Origin: Fontivita pretiosa
GTDB taxonomy: Bacteria; Planctomycetota; Phycisphaerae; Tepidisphaerales; Tepidisphaeraceae
NCBI RefSeq assembly: GCF_050410795.1
Contig: NZ_CP191258.1
Location: 4,588,001-4,652,000, forward strand
DNA: 64,000 nt
Reading direction: 5' to 3'
Position 1 is the first letter of the stretch. Each line of letters starts with the position of its first letter. Positions 49,945 to 59,159 of this stretch are shown here, one piece after another. Both the position numbers and the translations under genes were made by a program. Under the pieces are notes generated by a model. It worked only from the letters and a program-made list of their open reading frames with translations, was not told where the DNA came from and searched no databases.

Positions 49945-50982
49945 ATGACGAAATCGACGGATGTGGCAGTGGTCGGGGCCGGACCGATCGGGCTGGAATT
50001 GGCCGTGGCGCTCAAGAAACGCGGGGTGGATTACATTCACTTCGACGCCAACCAGATCGGCTACACCATCTCCTGGTTCGCCCCGCAGACTCAGTTCTTC
50101 AGCTCCAACGAACGCATCGCCATCGCGGGTGTGCCGCTGCTGACCCCCAATCAAGCCAAGGCCACACGCGAGCAGTACCTGACGTATCTGCGCGGCGTGG
50201 TTCAGCAGTTCGATCTGAAGGTCAACAACTACGAGCCGATCATCGACATCAAACGCGACGGGGAAGGATTCGTGCTGACTTCACAGCCGCGCGGCCGAAG
50301 TCCACAGTTGTATCGCTCGCGCAGGCTGGTGCTATGCACCGGAGGAACCAATCGCCCACGCCGATTGAATATCCCCGGCGAAGATCTGCCCCACGTATCC
50401 CACTACTTCGGGGATCCGCACACCTACTTCCGCACCAGCGTGCTGATCGTCGGGGGGAAGAATTCAGCGGTGGAGGCGGCGCTGCGTTGCTATCATGCCG
50501 GAGCCCGGGTCGCGCTCAGCTATCGCCGCCAGACGCTGCCCGAAAAGAGTATCAAGTACTGGCTGCTGCCGGAGATCAATGCGTACCTGCGCAGCGAGCG
50601 GATCAAGGGTTACATGAACACCCGGCCAGTGGCGATCACCCCGACGCACGTGGTTCTGGACCGCGACGGCGAACGGGTCGACGTGCCGGCGGATTTTGTG
50701 CTTCTGCTGGTCGGCTACGAGCAGGACAACACGCTGTTCAAGCTGGCGGGCGTGGAATTGCGCGGAAGCTGTGCGGCGCCGGTCTACGACGAACGAACGA
50801 TGGAGACGAACGTGCCGGGGCTGTACGTGGCCGGCACGGCGGTGGGCGGCACGCAGGAGAAGTTCACCGTCTTCATCGAAAACTGTCACGTGCACGTGGA
50901 CCGGATCGTCGCCGCCCTCACCGGTGGCGCTCCGCCGCCCCAGCGCATCGCCGAGCCCGTGATCGAGCAGCCGGAGAGCTGA
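49945..50982 (+). CDS. YpdA-like FAD/NAD(P)-binding protein
   Basis: A 345-residue flavoprotein from ATG 49945; a GTG-type start at 49891 adds an unlikely leader. VAVVGAGPIGLELAVALKKR is the N-terminal FAD motif, TSVLIVGGKNSAVEAALRCY near residue 170 is the NAD(P)H motif, and LYVAGTAVGGTQEKFTVFIE is the C-terminal FAD contact. There is no CxxC redox pair, so it is not a thioredoxin reductase. The pattern matches the YpdA family, reductases of bacillithiol disulfide where that thiol exists. Whether this organism makes bacillithiol is unknown, so the substrate is open. Confidence 0.82.
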   Translation: MTKSTDVAVVGAGPIGLELAVALKKRGVDYIHFDANQIGYTISWFAPQTQFFSSNERIAIAGVPLLTPNQAKATREQYLTYLRGVVQQFDLKVNNYEPIIDIKRDGEGFVLTSQPRGRSPQLYRSRRLVLCTGGTNRPRRLNIPGEDLPHVSHYFGDPHTYFRTSVLIVGGKNSAVEAALRCYHAGARVALSYRRQTLPEKSIKYWLLPEINAYLRSERIKGYMNTRPVAITPTHVVLDRDGERVDVPADFVLLLVGYEQDNTLFKLAGVELRGSCAAPVYDERTMETNVPGLYVAGTAVGGTQEKFTVFIENCHVHVDRIVAALTGGAPPPQRIAEPVIEQPES

Positions 50983-50998
50983 TCCTGCTGGTGTTGAG

Positions 50999-51253
50999 AT
51001 GAGCGATAACAGCCTACTTGGTCTGGGCGCCGCGATGCCGCTGAAGCCGGACAGCAGCCCGGCCAACGAGTACGTGATGATCCAGCGCCCGCTCCAGCGT
51101 GTACTGGCCTTCACGGGGCGCACGATCGACGATGTGATCAACGACCCGATCGCGCGCAACGAAGTGATCGGCTACTACAAGCTGTATCGCTGGGTGCAGC
51201 GCGAGTGCGAGGTCATCGATCTGGAACGCCAGTGGAACCCGCTGGGGGGATGA
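50999..51253 (+). CDS. Small hypothetical protein
   Basis: An 84-residue protein starting 16 bp after the YpdA-like gene. MSDNSLLGLGAAMPLKPDSS is followed by VLAFTGRTIDDVINDPIARN and EVIGYYKLYRWVQRECEVID, a soluble helical domain with aromatic residues and one Cys. The composition is protein-like on this strand, whereas the opposite strand is Arg/Pro-rich. Probably cotranscribed with the flavoprotein. No family recognised. Confidence 0.6.
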   Translation: MSDNSLLGLGAAMPLKPDSSPANEYVMIQRPLQRVLAFTGRTIDDVINDPIARNEVIGYYKLYRWVQRECEVIDLERQWNPLGG

Positions 51254-51448
51254 ATCTCTCCGGGTCGCGCCGTGCCGCAACGTGATCGGGGGAATCTTCT
51301 GCGCGATCTGCGGCCGGCGAGGTGGCGGGCCGTGTCGTCGGCGCAAATCCTGCGTAAGATGTCGGCACGCGGTGCGCGTGGGTTGACCTGTGGCGCCCGC
51401 GCGCAGCGCCGCCGACGGACGCAACGGCCAACACGGAGATCAACATCC

Positions 51449-52354
51449 ATGCTTGAAACCCTGAAACGGCAGTATGAGATTCCCGGCATCGTTCGCATCG
51501 AGCCGGGCAACGGCGGGTTGACCAGGCTGGTGATCACCAGCCCGCAGGCGGCGGCAGAAATCTACTTGCACGGGGCGCACGTGACGCGCTTCGAGCCGGC
51601 GGGTCAGCGGCCGGTCTTGTGGATGAGTCGCTCGAGCTGGTTCGAGCCGGGCAAGCCGATCCGCGGCGGCGTGCCGATCTGCTTCCCGTGGTTCGGTCCA
51701 AAGCCCAACGACCCGGCCGCGCCGACGCATGGCCTGGTTCGACAGCGCGAGTGGACGCTCGAATCGGTCCGACATGATTCGGCCGCGGGAACCGTCGTGG
51801 CCACGCTGTCGTTGCGATCGGATGCATCGATGCGCGCCATCTGGCCGGGGGATTTTCTGATCCGGCACATTGTTACGGTCGGCCCATCACTTCAGATGCG
51901 ACTGGAGGTCACGAACACCTCGACGCAGCCGATCCGTTTCGACGAGGCGTTGCACACATATCTGGCGGTTGGCGACATCAGGCAGGCGTGGGTTGAGGGT
52001 CTGGGCGGCGCGACGTACCTCGACAAGGCGGGTGGACAAGCAACGCATCGCCAGCAGGCTGAGTCGCAGATCCGCTTTACCGGCGAGACCGATCGCGTGT
52101 ACTTCGACACGCAGGCGACGTGCGTGGTGCATGATCCGCAGCTCCGCCGCAGGATTCAGATCGAAAAGACCGGATCCAACGCCACGGTGGTGTGGAATCC
52201 CTGGATCGCCAAGGCCAAAGCGATGCCGGATTTCGGGGATGATGAATGGCCGGAGATGGTGTGCGTGGAGACCGTGAACGCATTGAAGCACGCGGTGGAG
52301 CTGCAACCCGGCCAGACGCATGCGATGACGGCGAAGGTTACGGTTCTGCCGTGA
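51449..52354 (+). CDS. D-hexose-6-phosphate mutarotase-like protein (YeaD family)
   Basis: A 301-residue aldose-1-epimerase-like enzyme from ATG 51449, with GGAG upstream; the upstream open frame is Arg-rich. It has AAAEIYLHGAHVTRFEP, KPIRGGVPICFPWFGPKPND, PTHGLVRQREWTLESV with the catalytic-type His, FDEALHTYLAVGDIRQAWVE and VVWNPWIAKAKAMPDFGDDE, the YeaD/YMR099c pattern. Such enzymes interconvert alpha and beta anomers of glucose-6-phosphate and related sugars in the cytoplasm. Its 3' end overlaps the convergent transporter gene by 17 bp. Confidence 0.88.
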   Translation: MLETLKRQYEIPGIVRIEPGNGGLTRLVITSPQAAAEIYLHGAHVTRFEPAGQRPVLWMSRSSWFEPGKPIRGGVPICFPWFGPKPNDPAAPTHGLVRQREWTLESVRHDSAAGTVVATLSLRSDASMRAIWPGDFLIRHIVTVGPSLQMRLEVTNTSTQPIRFDEALHTYLAVGDIRQAWVEGLGGATYLDKAGGQATHRQQAESQIRFTGETDRVYFDTQATCVVHDPQLRRRIQIEKTGSNATVVWNPWIAKAKAMPDFGDDEWPEMVCVETVNALKHAVELQPGQTHAMTAKVTVLP

Positions 52355-52790
52355 GCAGCACGATGCCGGCGACGACCATCGCAACGGCGACCCATTTTCG
52401 CGGAGACATGACCTCGCCGAGGAACAGCCATCCCAGCAACACCGCGATGACCGGCGCGAGCGTGAAGGCGATCGGCTTGATCTTCGAGATCGGCCCCAGG
52501 TGCAAGGCGCCGTAGAAGCAGAGCATTCCAGCAGCGCCGGCGACCAGTCCCGAGCCGACGATCAGCTTTGTGAGAATCGATGCGTCGGCACCGAGCCAGT
52601 CGCGCGGCTCCAGGGCTTTGGCTTGCACGAACACGGTGTAGACGATCCACAGGATCGGAAGGGCGACGGTGGATCGGACAGCGATGGCGGTCAGTGGTCC
52701 GACGCGGCCGCTGTGCAGCACCTGTTTGGTAAAGAACTCCCCCACGCCCCAACAGATTCCCGCCAGGATCGCCAGCATGATTGCCTTCAT
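52338..52790 (-). CDS. EamA-type DMT superfamily membrane protein (half-size)
   Basis: A 150-residue membrane protein from ATG 52790 with five predicted helices. It begins MKAIMLAILAGICWGVGEFF and has TAIAVRSTVALPILWIVYTV, LIVGSGLVAGAAGMLCFYGA and ISKIKPIAFTLAPVIAVLLG, then the family end WLFLGEVMSPRKWVAVAMVV. Single EamA units of this size normally act as dimers in small-molecule export or uptake; the substrate cannot be predicted. The frame runs further upstream without a convincing start. Confidence 0.8.
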   Translation of the reverse strand: MKAIMLAILAGICWGVGEFFTKQVLHSGRVGPLTAIAVRSTVALPILWIVYTVFVQAKALEPRDWLGADASILTKLIVGSGLVAGAAGMLCFYGALHLGPISKIKPIAFTLAPVIAVLLGWLFLGEVMSPRKWVAVAMVVAGIVLLTAEP

Positions 52791-52923
52791 CTTCCGAAGC
52801 GTAACTTGCGGGGTGGAGGGCGACAAATCCTCAGTGGCGACTGTTGCTCGGGGATCGGTTGGATGCGGCGCGAGGCGGCAGGATCGGCTATGATCCACTG
52901 CTGAGGCGCGTCTGTCCGCGAAC

Positions 52924-54183
52924 ATGAACAGGCCGGTCACAACCAGATCGCGTCGTCGGCGACGTGTTCTGCTGGCGATGGGTTTTCTCAGCCCCGAGCG
53001 TCAGGCGGGGATCGTGCGCTACGCGCGGCAGGCGGGGTGGATCGTGGACTGGTCACTGCCTCGGTACCACGCGGTGGGCGAGGATCAGCAGTACCTGCAC
53101 GCCAGTCAGTACGATGGGGTGCTGGCGTTGTGCTCGAAGGCGTCGCCCTGGCTGCCGGAGTTGTTGCGAAACTTCACGGTTCCTGTAGTGGATATGTGGT
53201 CGGATTATCCGCAGGAGCCGTTTCCGCGTGTGCTGCTGGACAACGTGGCGATCGGGCGCGCTGCGGCGAATCACCTCTTGTCGCGCGGGTTCAGGAATCT
53301 GCTGTTCTACACGCATGCGATCGAGGCCAAGGCCGCCGAGGCGCGATACGAAGGCTTTGCGCAGGCCGCGCGTGCTGCCGGGGCGGAGGTTCGGCAACTG
53401 AATTGGGATCATCGCGCGGGTCCCAGGGGTCGGCAGGCGCGCGCCGCGTGGCTGGCTGGATGGCTGAGCCGGGCGGAGCTTCCCCTGGGCGTGATGGGAT
53501 CCAACGATCCGATCGCCTGCGAAGTTCTGGAGGCGGCGGAACTGGCGGGACTGGCGGTGCCGGGACAGGTGGCGGTGATCGGGGTGGACAATGATCCGGC
53601 GGTGACGGAGCTGGCGTCGGTGCCGCTGAGCAGCGTCGATTCAGCACGTGAGCACGCCGGGTATGCAGCGGCGGCGCTGCTGGATCGGTTGATGAATGGT
53701 GCGGCGGCGCCCGGCCAGCCGATCCTGATTCAACCCGGGCCGGTGATCGCGCGACGCTCGACGGATGCGCTGGCGGTGCGCGATCCGCGGGTTGCCGCCG
53801 CCATCCAGTTCATCCAGGATCACTTTCACGAGCCGATCACCGCCGAGCAGGTTGCCGCCGGGGCCGGGGTGTCGCGGCGGTGGCTTCAGAGCCGCATTCT
53901 GGTTCATACCGGGCGGACCATTCATCAGACGATCACCTGGCAACGAATCGAGCATGCCCAGAGACTGCTGGTCGGCACGCGCATGAAGATTCAGCTTGTG
54001 GCCAGCCAGTGCGGCTTTGGAACGGGCGAGAATCTGTGCAAGGTGTTCCATCGTCGGGTGGGCATGACTCCTCAGCAGTATCGCGAGCGATACTTGAGCT
54101 CGGAGGCGCGGTCCGGGGTCATCGACGCCGGCCTGCCGGATCGGACAGATGAATTGCCAAAAATGCCAATGCAACTCCCATGA
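52924..54183 (+). CDS. XylR-type transcriptional regulator (sugar-binding domain plus AraC HTH)
   Basis: A 419-residue regulator. Residues 15-275 are a LacI/periplasmic-binding-like ligand domain (RVLLAMGFLSPERQAGIVRY, PVVDMWSDYPQEPFPRVLLD, LPLGVMGSNDPIACEVLEAA, VAVIGVDNDPAVTELASVPL). Residues ~285-390 are an AraC DNA-binding domain (EPITAEQVAAGAGVSRRWLQ, IQLVASQCGFGTGENLCKVF, RVGMTPQQYRERYL). This is the architecture of E. coli XylR, which activates sugar genes. It directly precedes a prepilin-like gene and a GH2 glycosidase, its likely targets. Confidence 0.9.
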   Translation: MNRPVTTRSRRRRRVLLAMGFLSPERQAGIVRYARQAGWIVDWSLPRYHAVGEDQQYLHASQYDGVLALCSKASPWLPELLRNFTVPVVDMWSDYPQEPFPRVLLDNVAIGRAAANHLLSRGFRNLLFYTHAIEAKAAEARYEGFAQAARAAGAEVRQLNWDHRAGPRGRQARAAWLAGWLSRAELPLGVMGSNDPIACEVLEAAELAGLAVPGQVAVIGVDNDPAVTELASVPLSSVDSAREHAGYAAAALLDRLMNGAAAPGQPILIQPGPVIARRSTDALAVRDPRVAAAIQFIQDHFHEPITAEQVAAGAGVSRRWLQSRILVHTGRTIHQTITWQRIEHAQRLLVGTRMKIQLVASQCGFGTGENLCKVFHRRVGMTPQQYRERYLSSEARSGVIDAGLPDRTDELPKMPMQLP

Positions 54184-54209
54184 CGCGATGAGTAATGTTT
54201 CATGGCATT
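54162..54209 (+). promoter_or_regulatory. Inverted repeat between the XylR-type gene and the prepilin-like gene
   Basis: AATGCCA (54162-54168) and TGGCATT (54203-54209) form a perfect 7-bp inverted repeat, with CCATG/CATGG nested inside. It covers the end of the regulator gene and the leader of the next gene. It could be an operator for the regulator or an mRNA hairpin. Confidence 0.35.
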
Positions 54210-54236
54210 GCACCTTCATCTTTCAGGAGCAATTCC

Positions 54237-55001
54237 ATGTCTCATCAGTCGAGTCGGGGGCGCATGGCATTTACGCTGGTGGAACTGCTTGTGGTTATTG
54301 GAATTATTGCCGCGCTGATCGCGCTCCTGCTGCCGGCCCTGAATCGCGCCCGCGAGGCGGCCCGCCGCGCGATGTGCGCCAATAACCTGCGGCAGGTCCA
54401 TCAGATGCTCCAGATCTACGCCGTCCAGTACAAGGATGCGACCCTGATCGGAAACGCCAGCAGCCAATACCAGAACAACTACACCCTGTGGTGGCGTACG
54501 GATCCCGAGCCGGCGCAGATGGGGCTGCTGTATCGGGCGAAGCTGACGGGTTCGGGGCAGGCGTTCTATTGCCCATCCAATATCAATCCCCAGCACCAGT
54601 GGAACAACGAGATGATCAACCCCTGGTGCGACCGCCAGCCGACCGGCTCGGGCGGGGCCAACACCCGCATGGCGTTTTCCACCCGCCCGATGTGGCGCTG
54701 GGGCGGAATCCGACCCCAGGTCGTGAACAATCCGGGTCATCCGGAGCACAACCCCACCGGCGCGTTCCCACGGCTTTCGAAGTACAGGAACAAGGCGATC
54801 CTCTCGGACATCACCTCGTCGTGGCAACGTGTGCTGGCGCAGAACCACGCCAAGGGCATCAACGTTCTGTACGGTCATGGCGGAGTCAAGTGGGTGCCGG
54901 TGGATCAGTTCAAGACGCCGCTGATGCAATGCGCCGACACGTTCAGTTCATCCTACAACCCGCAGCAGCGTGAGGTGTGGGAAGCGCTGGACCGATTCTG
55001 A
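54237..55001 (+). CDS. Prepilin-like protein beside a GH2 glycosidase
   Basis: A 254-residue protein from ATG 54237, with CAGGAGC upstream. A 10-residue leader precedes AFTLVELLVVIGIIAALIAL and the LLPALNRAREAARRAMCANN segment. The extracytoplasmic domain includes LTGSGQAFYCPSNINPQHQW and a C-terminal GINVLYGHGGVKWVPVDQF, the GHxxF/W-type motif of planctomycete prepilin-like proteins. It lies between a XylR-type regulator and a GH2 enzyme, a common planctomycete grouping. A role in capturing or presenting polysaccharide is inference. Confidence 0.82.
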   Translation: MSHQSSRGRMAFTLVELLVVIGIIAALIALLLPALNRAREAARRAMCANNLRQVHQMLQIYAVQYKDATLIGNASSQYQNNYTLWWRTDPEPAQMGLLYRAKLTGSGQAFYCPSNINPQHQWNNEMINPWCDRQPTGSGGANTRMAFSTRPMWRWGGIRPQVVNNPGHPEHNPTGAFPRLSKYRNKAILSDITSSWQRVLAQNHAKGINVLYGHGGVKWVPVDQFKTPLMQCADTFSSSYNPQQREVWEALDRF

Positions 55002-55067
55002 TTCGCCGGTTGTGGCAGATCGAGTCAGCAAAGTGATGGTCGCATCGCACATTGAGACGAGGTCACC

Positions 55068-58000
55068 ATGAGCAGACGGGGTTCGAGGCGGATGCTCGCA
55101 ATCGCGGTGCTGGTGTGCGCGTGTCTGATGGGCCACGGCGCACGGGCTCACGTTGCCGCCGATGGCTCGGCTCGGATCACCTGCGACTTTAATTCCGATT
55201 GGCGGCTGTTCGTTGGCGATGCGGGCGGCGCGCAGGATCCGGAATTCGACGACAGCGGGTGGAAGCCGGTGACGCTGCCTCGCGCCTGGAACGAAGACGA
55301 TGCGTTTCGCGTGGATATCCGTGAGCTGCCGACCGGAATCGCCTGGTACCGCAAACGCTTCACGCTGCCTGATTCGGATCTGGGCAAAAAGGTCTACCTG
55401 GAGTTCGAGGGGGTGCGTCATGTGGCCGACGTGTATCTCAACGGCCAGCACGTCGGCCGCCACGAAAACGGCGTGATGGCGTTCGGGATGGACCTGACCG
55501 GGCTGATCCGAACCGGGCAGCAGGCGAATGTGGTGGCGGTGCGGGTGGACAACGCCTGGGACGTGAAAGAGAGCGCCACCGGCACTCCTTTCCAGTGGAG
55601 CGACCGGAATTTTTACGCCAACTACGGCGGGATCAACAAGCGGGTGTGGCTGCACGTTGCCGACAAGTTGCACCAGACGCTGCCGCTGTACAGCAACCTG
55701 GGCACGAGCGGGGTGTACGTGTATGCCGACGACATCGACGTGCCGGGCAAGTCCGCCACGATCACCGCCGAAGCCCAGGTCCGAAACGACCACGACTCGC
55801 CGCGGACGTTCACGTTTCAAGTGCTGCTTGGCGATTTGAACGGCCATGAGCTGGCCCGTTTTGCCGCCGATGCGCCGCTTACGCTGCCGCCGGGACAAAC
55901 CACCACCGTTCGCGCCAGTGCCCGAGTTGGCGGGCTGGAGTTCTGGAGCTGGGGTTATGGACGGCTCTACGACGTCAAGACCATCCTGATTGTGGACGGC
56001 AAGCCGATCGACGCGGTGCTCACCCGGACCGGTTTTCGCAAGACGCAATTCGGCCAGGGCGTGGTCACGCTCAACGACCGCGTGATTCACCTCAAGGGAT
56101 ACGCCCAGCGCAGCACCAACGAGTGGCCGGCACTGGGGACCAACGTGCCGGCGTGGCTGAGCGACTTTTCCAACGGGCTGATGGTGCAGGGCAATGCCAA
56201 TCTTGTTCGCTGGATGCACGTCACGCCCGGCAAACAGGATGTGCAGAGCTGCGACCGGGTGGGGCTGATGCAGGCGATGCCGGCGGGCGACAGCGAACGG
56301 GATCCGGGTCCCGGGCGGCGCTGGCAGATGCGCCTGGAGCTGATGCGCGACGCGATCATCTACAACCGAAATCACCCCAGCATCATTTTCTATGAGGCTG
56401 GCAACGCCGGCATCGCCGACGAGCGGATGGCCGAGATGATCAGCCTGCGCGACCAGTACGACCCGCACGGCGGACGGGCGATGGGCTGCCGGAACATGCT
56501 GGGCAGCAGCGTGGCGGAGTACGGCGGCGACATGCTGTACGTCAACCGCAGCCGCAGCAAGCCGCTGTGGGCGATGGAGTACAGCCGCGATGAGGGGTTG
56601 CGAAAGTACTGGGATGAATTCAGCCCGCCTTATCACAGGGATGGTGACGGCCCGCCGCACCGCGGCCAGCCTGCCCACGCCTACAACCGCAACCAGGACT
56701 CGCACGCGCTGGAGAATGTCCGCCGATGGTTCGACTACTACCAGCAACGCCCCGGCACGGGCGAGCGGGTCAATGCTGGCGGGGTGAACATCATCTTTTC
56801 CGACACCAACACTCACCATCGCGGCGCCGAGAACTACCGCCGCAGCGGCGAGGTGGATGCCGTGCGCCTGCCCAAGGACGGCTACTTTGCCCATCAGGTC
56901 ATGTGGGATGGCTGGGTCGAGCCGGAGAACCCGCGGATTCATATCATCGGGCACTGGAACTACGCCCCGCAGACGCAGAAAGACGTTTTCGTCGTCAGCA
57001 GCGCGCAGAGGGTGCAACTGCTGCTGAACGGTCGCAGCCTGGGCTTCGGGCAGCAGAGCCACCGATTCCTGTTCACGTTCAAAGACGTGAAGTGGGAGCC
57101 GGGCGTGCTTCAGGCTGTCGGCTTCGATGCTGCCGGCAGGCAGGTCTGCGCCGATCAGCGCCGGACGGCCGGCGAGCCGGTCGCGCTGCGGCTCACGCCG
57201 CACACCAGCCCGACGGGCATGCGTGCCGACGGAGCGGACGTGGCGTTGTTCGATGTCGAGGTGGTCGATGACAAAGGCAACCGTTGCCCGACGGCGCTGA
57301 ACCCGATCCACTTCGAATTGAGCGGCCCGGGGGAGTGGCGCGGGGGCATCGCCCAGGCGCCGGACAACGGCATCCTCGCCAAAACACTCCCGGTGGAGTG
57401 CGGCATCAATCGGGTGATCGTCCGCTCAACCACCACCGCTGGCACCATCGTGCTCACAGCCGCCGCTGACGGACTGAAGCCGGCGACCGCGTCGGTGCAG
57501 ACCAGGGCGCTGGCGGTCGAAGGCGGGCTGGGGCGAGAGCTTGTCGGCCAGGAGCTGATCCCGCGGTTCAGTCGCGGCCCCACACCGCCGGGGTCGTCGG
57601 TCACTGCGGTGCGGCAGAGCCTGCATCCCGATCGCATCGTGGTTGGATCCAACCAGCCCGATGCGCCCAAGCTGACGGATGACAACGAGGCATCAGCCTG
57701 GACCAGCGATGAGCGGCTGGAGCGTGCGTGGGTGCAGTTCGAGTTTGACCAGCCCCGGCAAGTGAGCCAGCTCGTGCTGCGGCTGGGTTCGTGGCGGACG
57801 ACGTCGTGGCCGCTGCGCGTTTTCGCGGACGGGCAGGAGGTATTTGCCGCCGTGGCGCCGGCCACGGTCGGGTATACCACGCTTGAGATTCCGCCGACTT
57901 GCTGCCGCAGCGTGCGGCTGCAACTTGCCGGCAGCCCCCGCGCGGGCGGAAACGCCGAACTGGTCGAAGTCACCGGCCAGGCCGACACGCACGGCGGGGA

Positions 58001-58100
58001 CAACCCCCGGGCAACGGGCAAGCTGGTGATTCACGAAATCGAGCTGTTCAGCGCGCTGCCGACGGCGACATCGCAGCCTTCGGACCCGGCCGGGCAGTAG
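55068..58100 (+). CDS. Secreted GH2-family glycoside hydrolase with C-terminal carbohydrate-binding-like domain
   Basis: A 1,010-residue enzyme. Signal peptide: RMLAIAVLVCACLMGHGARA. The GH2 sugar-binding domain has FNSDWRLFVGDAGGAQDPEF, WYRKRFTLPDSDLGKKVYLE and VYLNGQHVGRHENGVMAFGM. An Ig-like domain and a TIM barrel with IIYNRNHPSIIFYEAGN near residue 435 follow. The nucleophile is probably Glu in KPLWAMEYSR near residue 505. The C-terminal part (KLTDDNEASAWTSDERLERA, VQFEFDQPRQVSQLVLRLGS) resembles an F5/8 type C domain. The usual GNE acid/base motif is replaced by EAGNAG (see findings). GAGGTCACC precedes ATG 55068. Confidence 0.88.
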   Translation: MSRRGSRRMLAIAVLVCACLMGHGARAHVAADGSARITCDFNSDWRLFVGDAGGAQDPEFDDSGWKPVTLPRAWNEDDAFRVDIRELPTGIAWYRKRFTLPDSDLGKKVYLEFEGVRHVADVYLNGQHVGRHENGVMAFGMDLTGLIRTGQQANVVAVRVDNAWDVKESATGTPFQWSDRNFYANYGGINKRVWLHVADKLHQTLPLYSNLGTSGVYVYADDIDVPGKSATITAEAQVRNDHDSPRTFTFQVLLGDLNGHELARFAADAPLTLPPGQTTTVRASARVGGLEFWSWGYGRLYDVKTILIVDGKPIDAVLTRTGFRKTQFGQGVVTLNDRVIHLKGYAQRSTNEWPALGTNVPAWLSDFSNGLMVQGNANLVRWMHVTPGKQDVQSCDRVGLMQAMPAGDSERDPGPGRRWQMRLELMRDAIIYNRNHPSIIFYEAGNAGIADERMAEMISLRDQYDPHGGRAMGCRNMLGSSVAEYGGDMLYVNRSRSKPLWAMEYSRDEGLRKYWDEFSPPYHRDGDGPPHRGQPAHAYNRNQDSHALENVRRWFDYYQQRPGTGERVNAGGVNIIFSDTNTHHRGAENYRRSGEVDAVRLPKDGYFAHQVMWDGWVEPENPRIHIIGHWNYAPQTQKDVFVVSSAQRVQLLLNGRSLGFGQQSHRFLFTFKDVKWEPGVLQAVGFDAAGRQVCADQRRTAGEPVALRLTPHTSPTGMRADGADVALFDVEVVDDKGNRCPTALNPIHFELSGPGEWRGGIAQAPDNGILAKTLPVECGINRVIVRSTTTAGTIVLTAAADGLKPATASVQTRALAVEGGLGRELVGQELIPRFSRGPTPPGSSVTAVRQSLHPDRIVVGSNQPDAPKLTDDNEASAWTSDERLERAWVQFEFDQPRQVSQLVLRLGSWRTTSWPLRVFADGQEVFAAVAPATVGYTTLEIPPTCCRSVRLQLAGSPRAGGNAELVEVTGQADTHGGDNPRATGKLVIHEIELFSALPTATSQPSDPAGQ

Positions 58101-58164
58101 TCTCGGCAGAGGCCGGTTCTGTCGAGCCACCCTCGCCTCGTTGGATTGAATGAATCTGCCCGAG

Positions 58165-59061
58165 CTACTTTCGCGTGGCGGTCAGGACGCGGTCGTTGCC
58201 GGCGTGGTCCTTGAGGATTCGCACGTCGGTGAAGTCGGGGTGCTCGCCCGCCATCGCCAGCGCCGCTTCGCCCTGGTCGAAGGCGATCTCGAGGAACACT
58301 CGTCCGCCCGGGCGCAGCCGGGAGCCGGCGCCGCCAAGGATACGGCGGTGAAAGCTGATGCCATCCGGCCCGGCGTCCAGCGCGATCATCGGCTCATAGT
58401 CGCGAACGCTGCGGTCTAAAGTGGGGATCTTGTCGCTGGCGATGTAGGGCGGGTTGGAGACGATCAGATCAAACGGTTCCTGATCGACATGCCCGGCGAG
58501 CGGCTCGAACAGATCCCCCTGGAGAAGCAGGACCCGATCCGACAGCCCGAGCCGCTGGATGTTCTGCTGCGCCACCGCCAGGGCTGCGGCACTGATGTCG
58601 GTGGCCACGACCGTGGCGTGTTTGTGGTGATGGGCGATGGCGGCGGCGATGCAGCCGCTGCCGGTGCACAGGTCCAGCACTCGCGGGGTCTCGAAGCCGG
58701 CGGTTCGGCGGGCAAGCTGAAGCACGTGCTCGACCAGCGTTTCGGTGTCCGGGCGCGGGATCAGCACGTCGGCGGTAACACAGAATTCCAGGTTGAAAAA
58801 GTGCGCCTTACCGGTGAGGTATTCGATCGGTTCCTGCTCGGCGGCGCGGCGGACCAGCTCGCGGAATCGGGCCAATGCCGGCTCATCCAGAACCCGCTCG
58901 TAGTCGGTATAGAGCTTGATCCGCGGCACATCCAGCACGTGGGCCAGAAGCATCTCCGCCGAAAGCCTGGGCGGATCCACCTGCTTTCGCGCGAAAAAGG
59001 CGCTGGTCCACTCCAGAAGTCGCCGAACCGTCCATGTCTGTGCCGTGCCCGCTTGCGACAT
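58165..59061 (-). CDS. prmC: Peptide chain release factor N5-glutamine methyltransferase
   Basis: Methylates the GGQ glutamine of release factors RF1 and RF2. A 298-residue protein from ATG 59061 (MSQAGTAQTW); the frame remains open upstream, but there it crosses the tRNA gene. It has TVRRLLEWTSAFFARKQVDP, EPIEYLTGKAHFFNLEFCVT, VLIPRPDTETLVEHVLQLAR, the SAM site LDLCTGSGCIAAAIAHHHKH, and the catalytic DLIVSNPPYIASDKIPTLDR with NPPY near residue 202. The length is close to the family (about 280). Divergent from tRNA-His and hisF. Confidence 0.94.
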   Translation of the reverse strand: MSQAGTAQTWTVRRLLEWTSAFFARKQVDPPRLSAEMLLAHVLDVPRIKLYTDYERVLDEPALARFRELVRRAAEQEPIEYLTGKAHFFNLEFCVTADVLIPRPDTETLVEHVLQLARRTAGFETPRVLDLCTGSGCIAAAIAHHHKHATVVATDISAAALAVAQQNIQRLGLSDRVLLLQGDLFEPLAGHVDQEPFDLIVSNPPYIASDKIPTLDRSVRDYEPMIALDAGPDGISFHRRILGGAGSRLRPGGRVFLEIAFDQGEAALAMAGEHPDFTDVRILKDHAGNDRVLTATRK

Positions 59062-59112
59062 CGCCTTGGCGCGATTGTAGAAACCGCCTGCGGGCGTGAC
59101 AACCGCGGGGAG

Positions 59113-59146
59113 TTGACATTGCCCGGCTGATGGGCAAAAGTATTTC
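59113..59146 (+). promoter_or_regulatory. Candidate promoter of tRNA-His
   Basis: TTGACA (59113-59118) is a perfect -35 box. The best -10 candidate, TATTTC (59141-59146), is 22 bases away, which is too wide, unless AAGTAT (59138-59143, 19 bases) is used. Between them lies a perfect inverted repeat, TTGCCC (59119-59124) and GGGCAA (59132-59137), that could be an operator. Confidence 0.4.
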
Positions 59147-59159
59147 ATCAGGAACTGCC

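Noticed and set aside
54948..57311. 787-codon minus-strand open frame
   Set aside because: Antisense to the GH2 gene, whose domains are clear on the plus strand.
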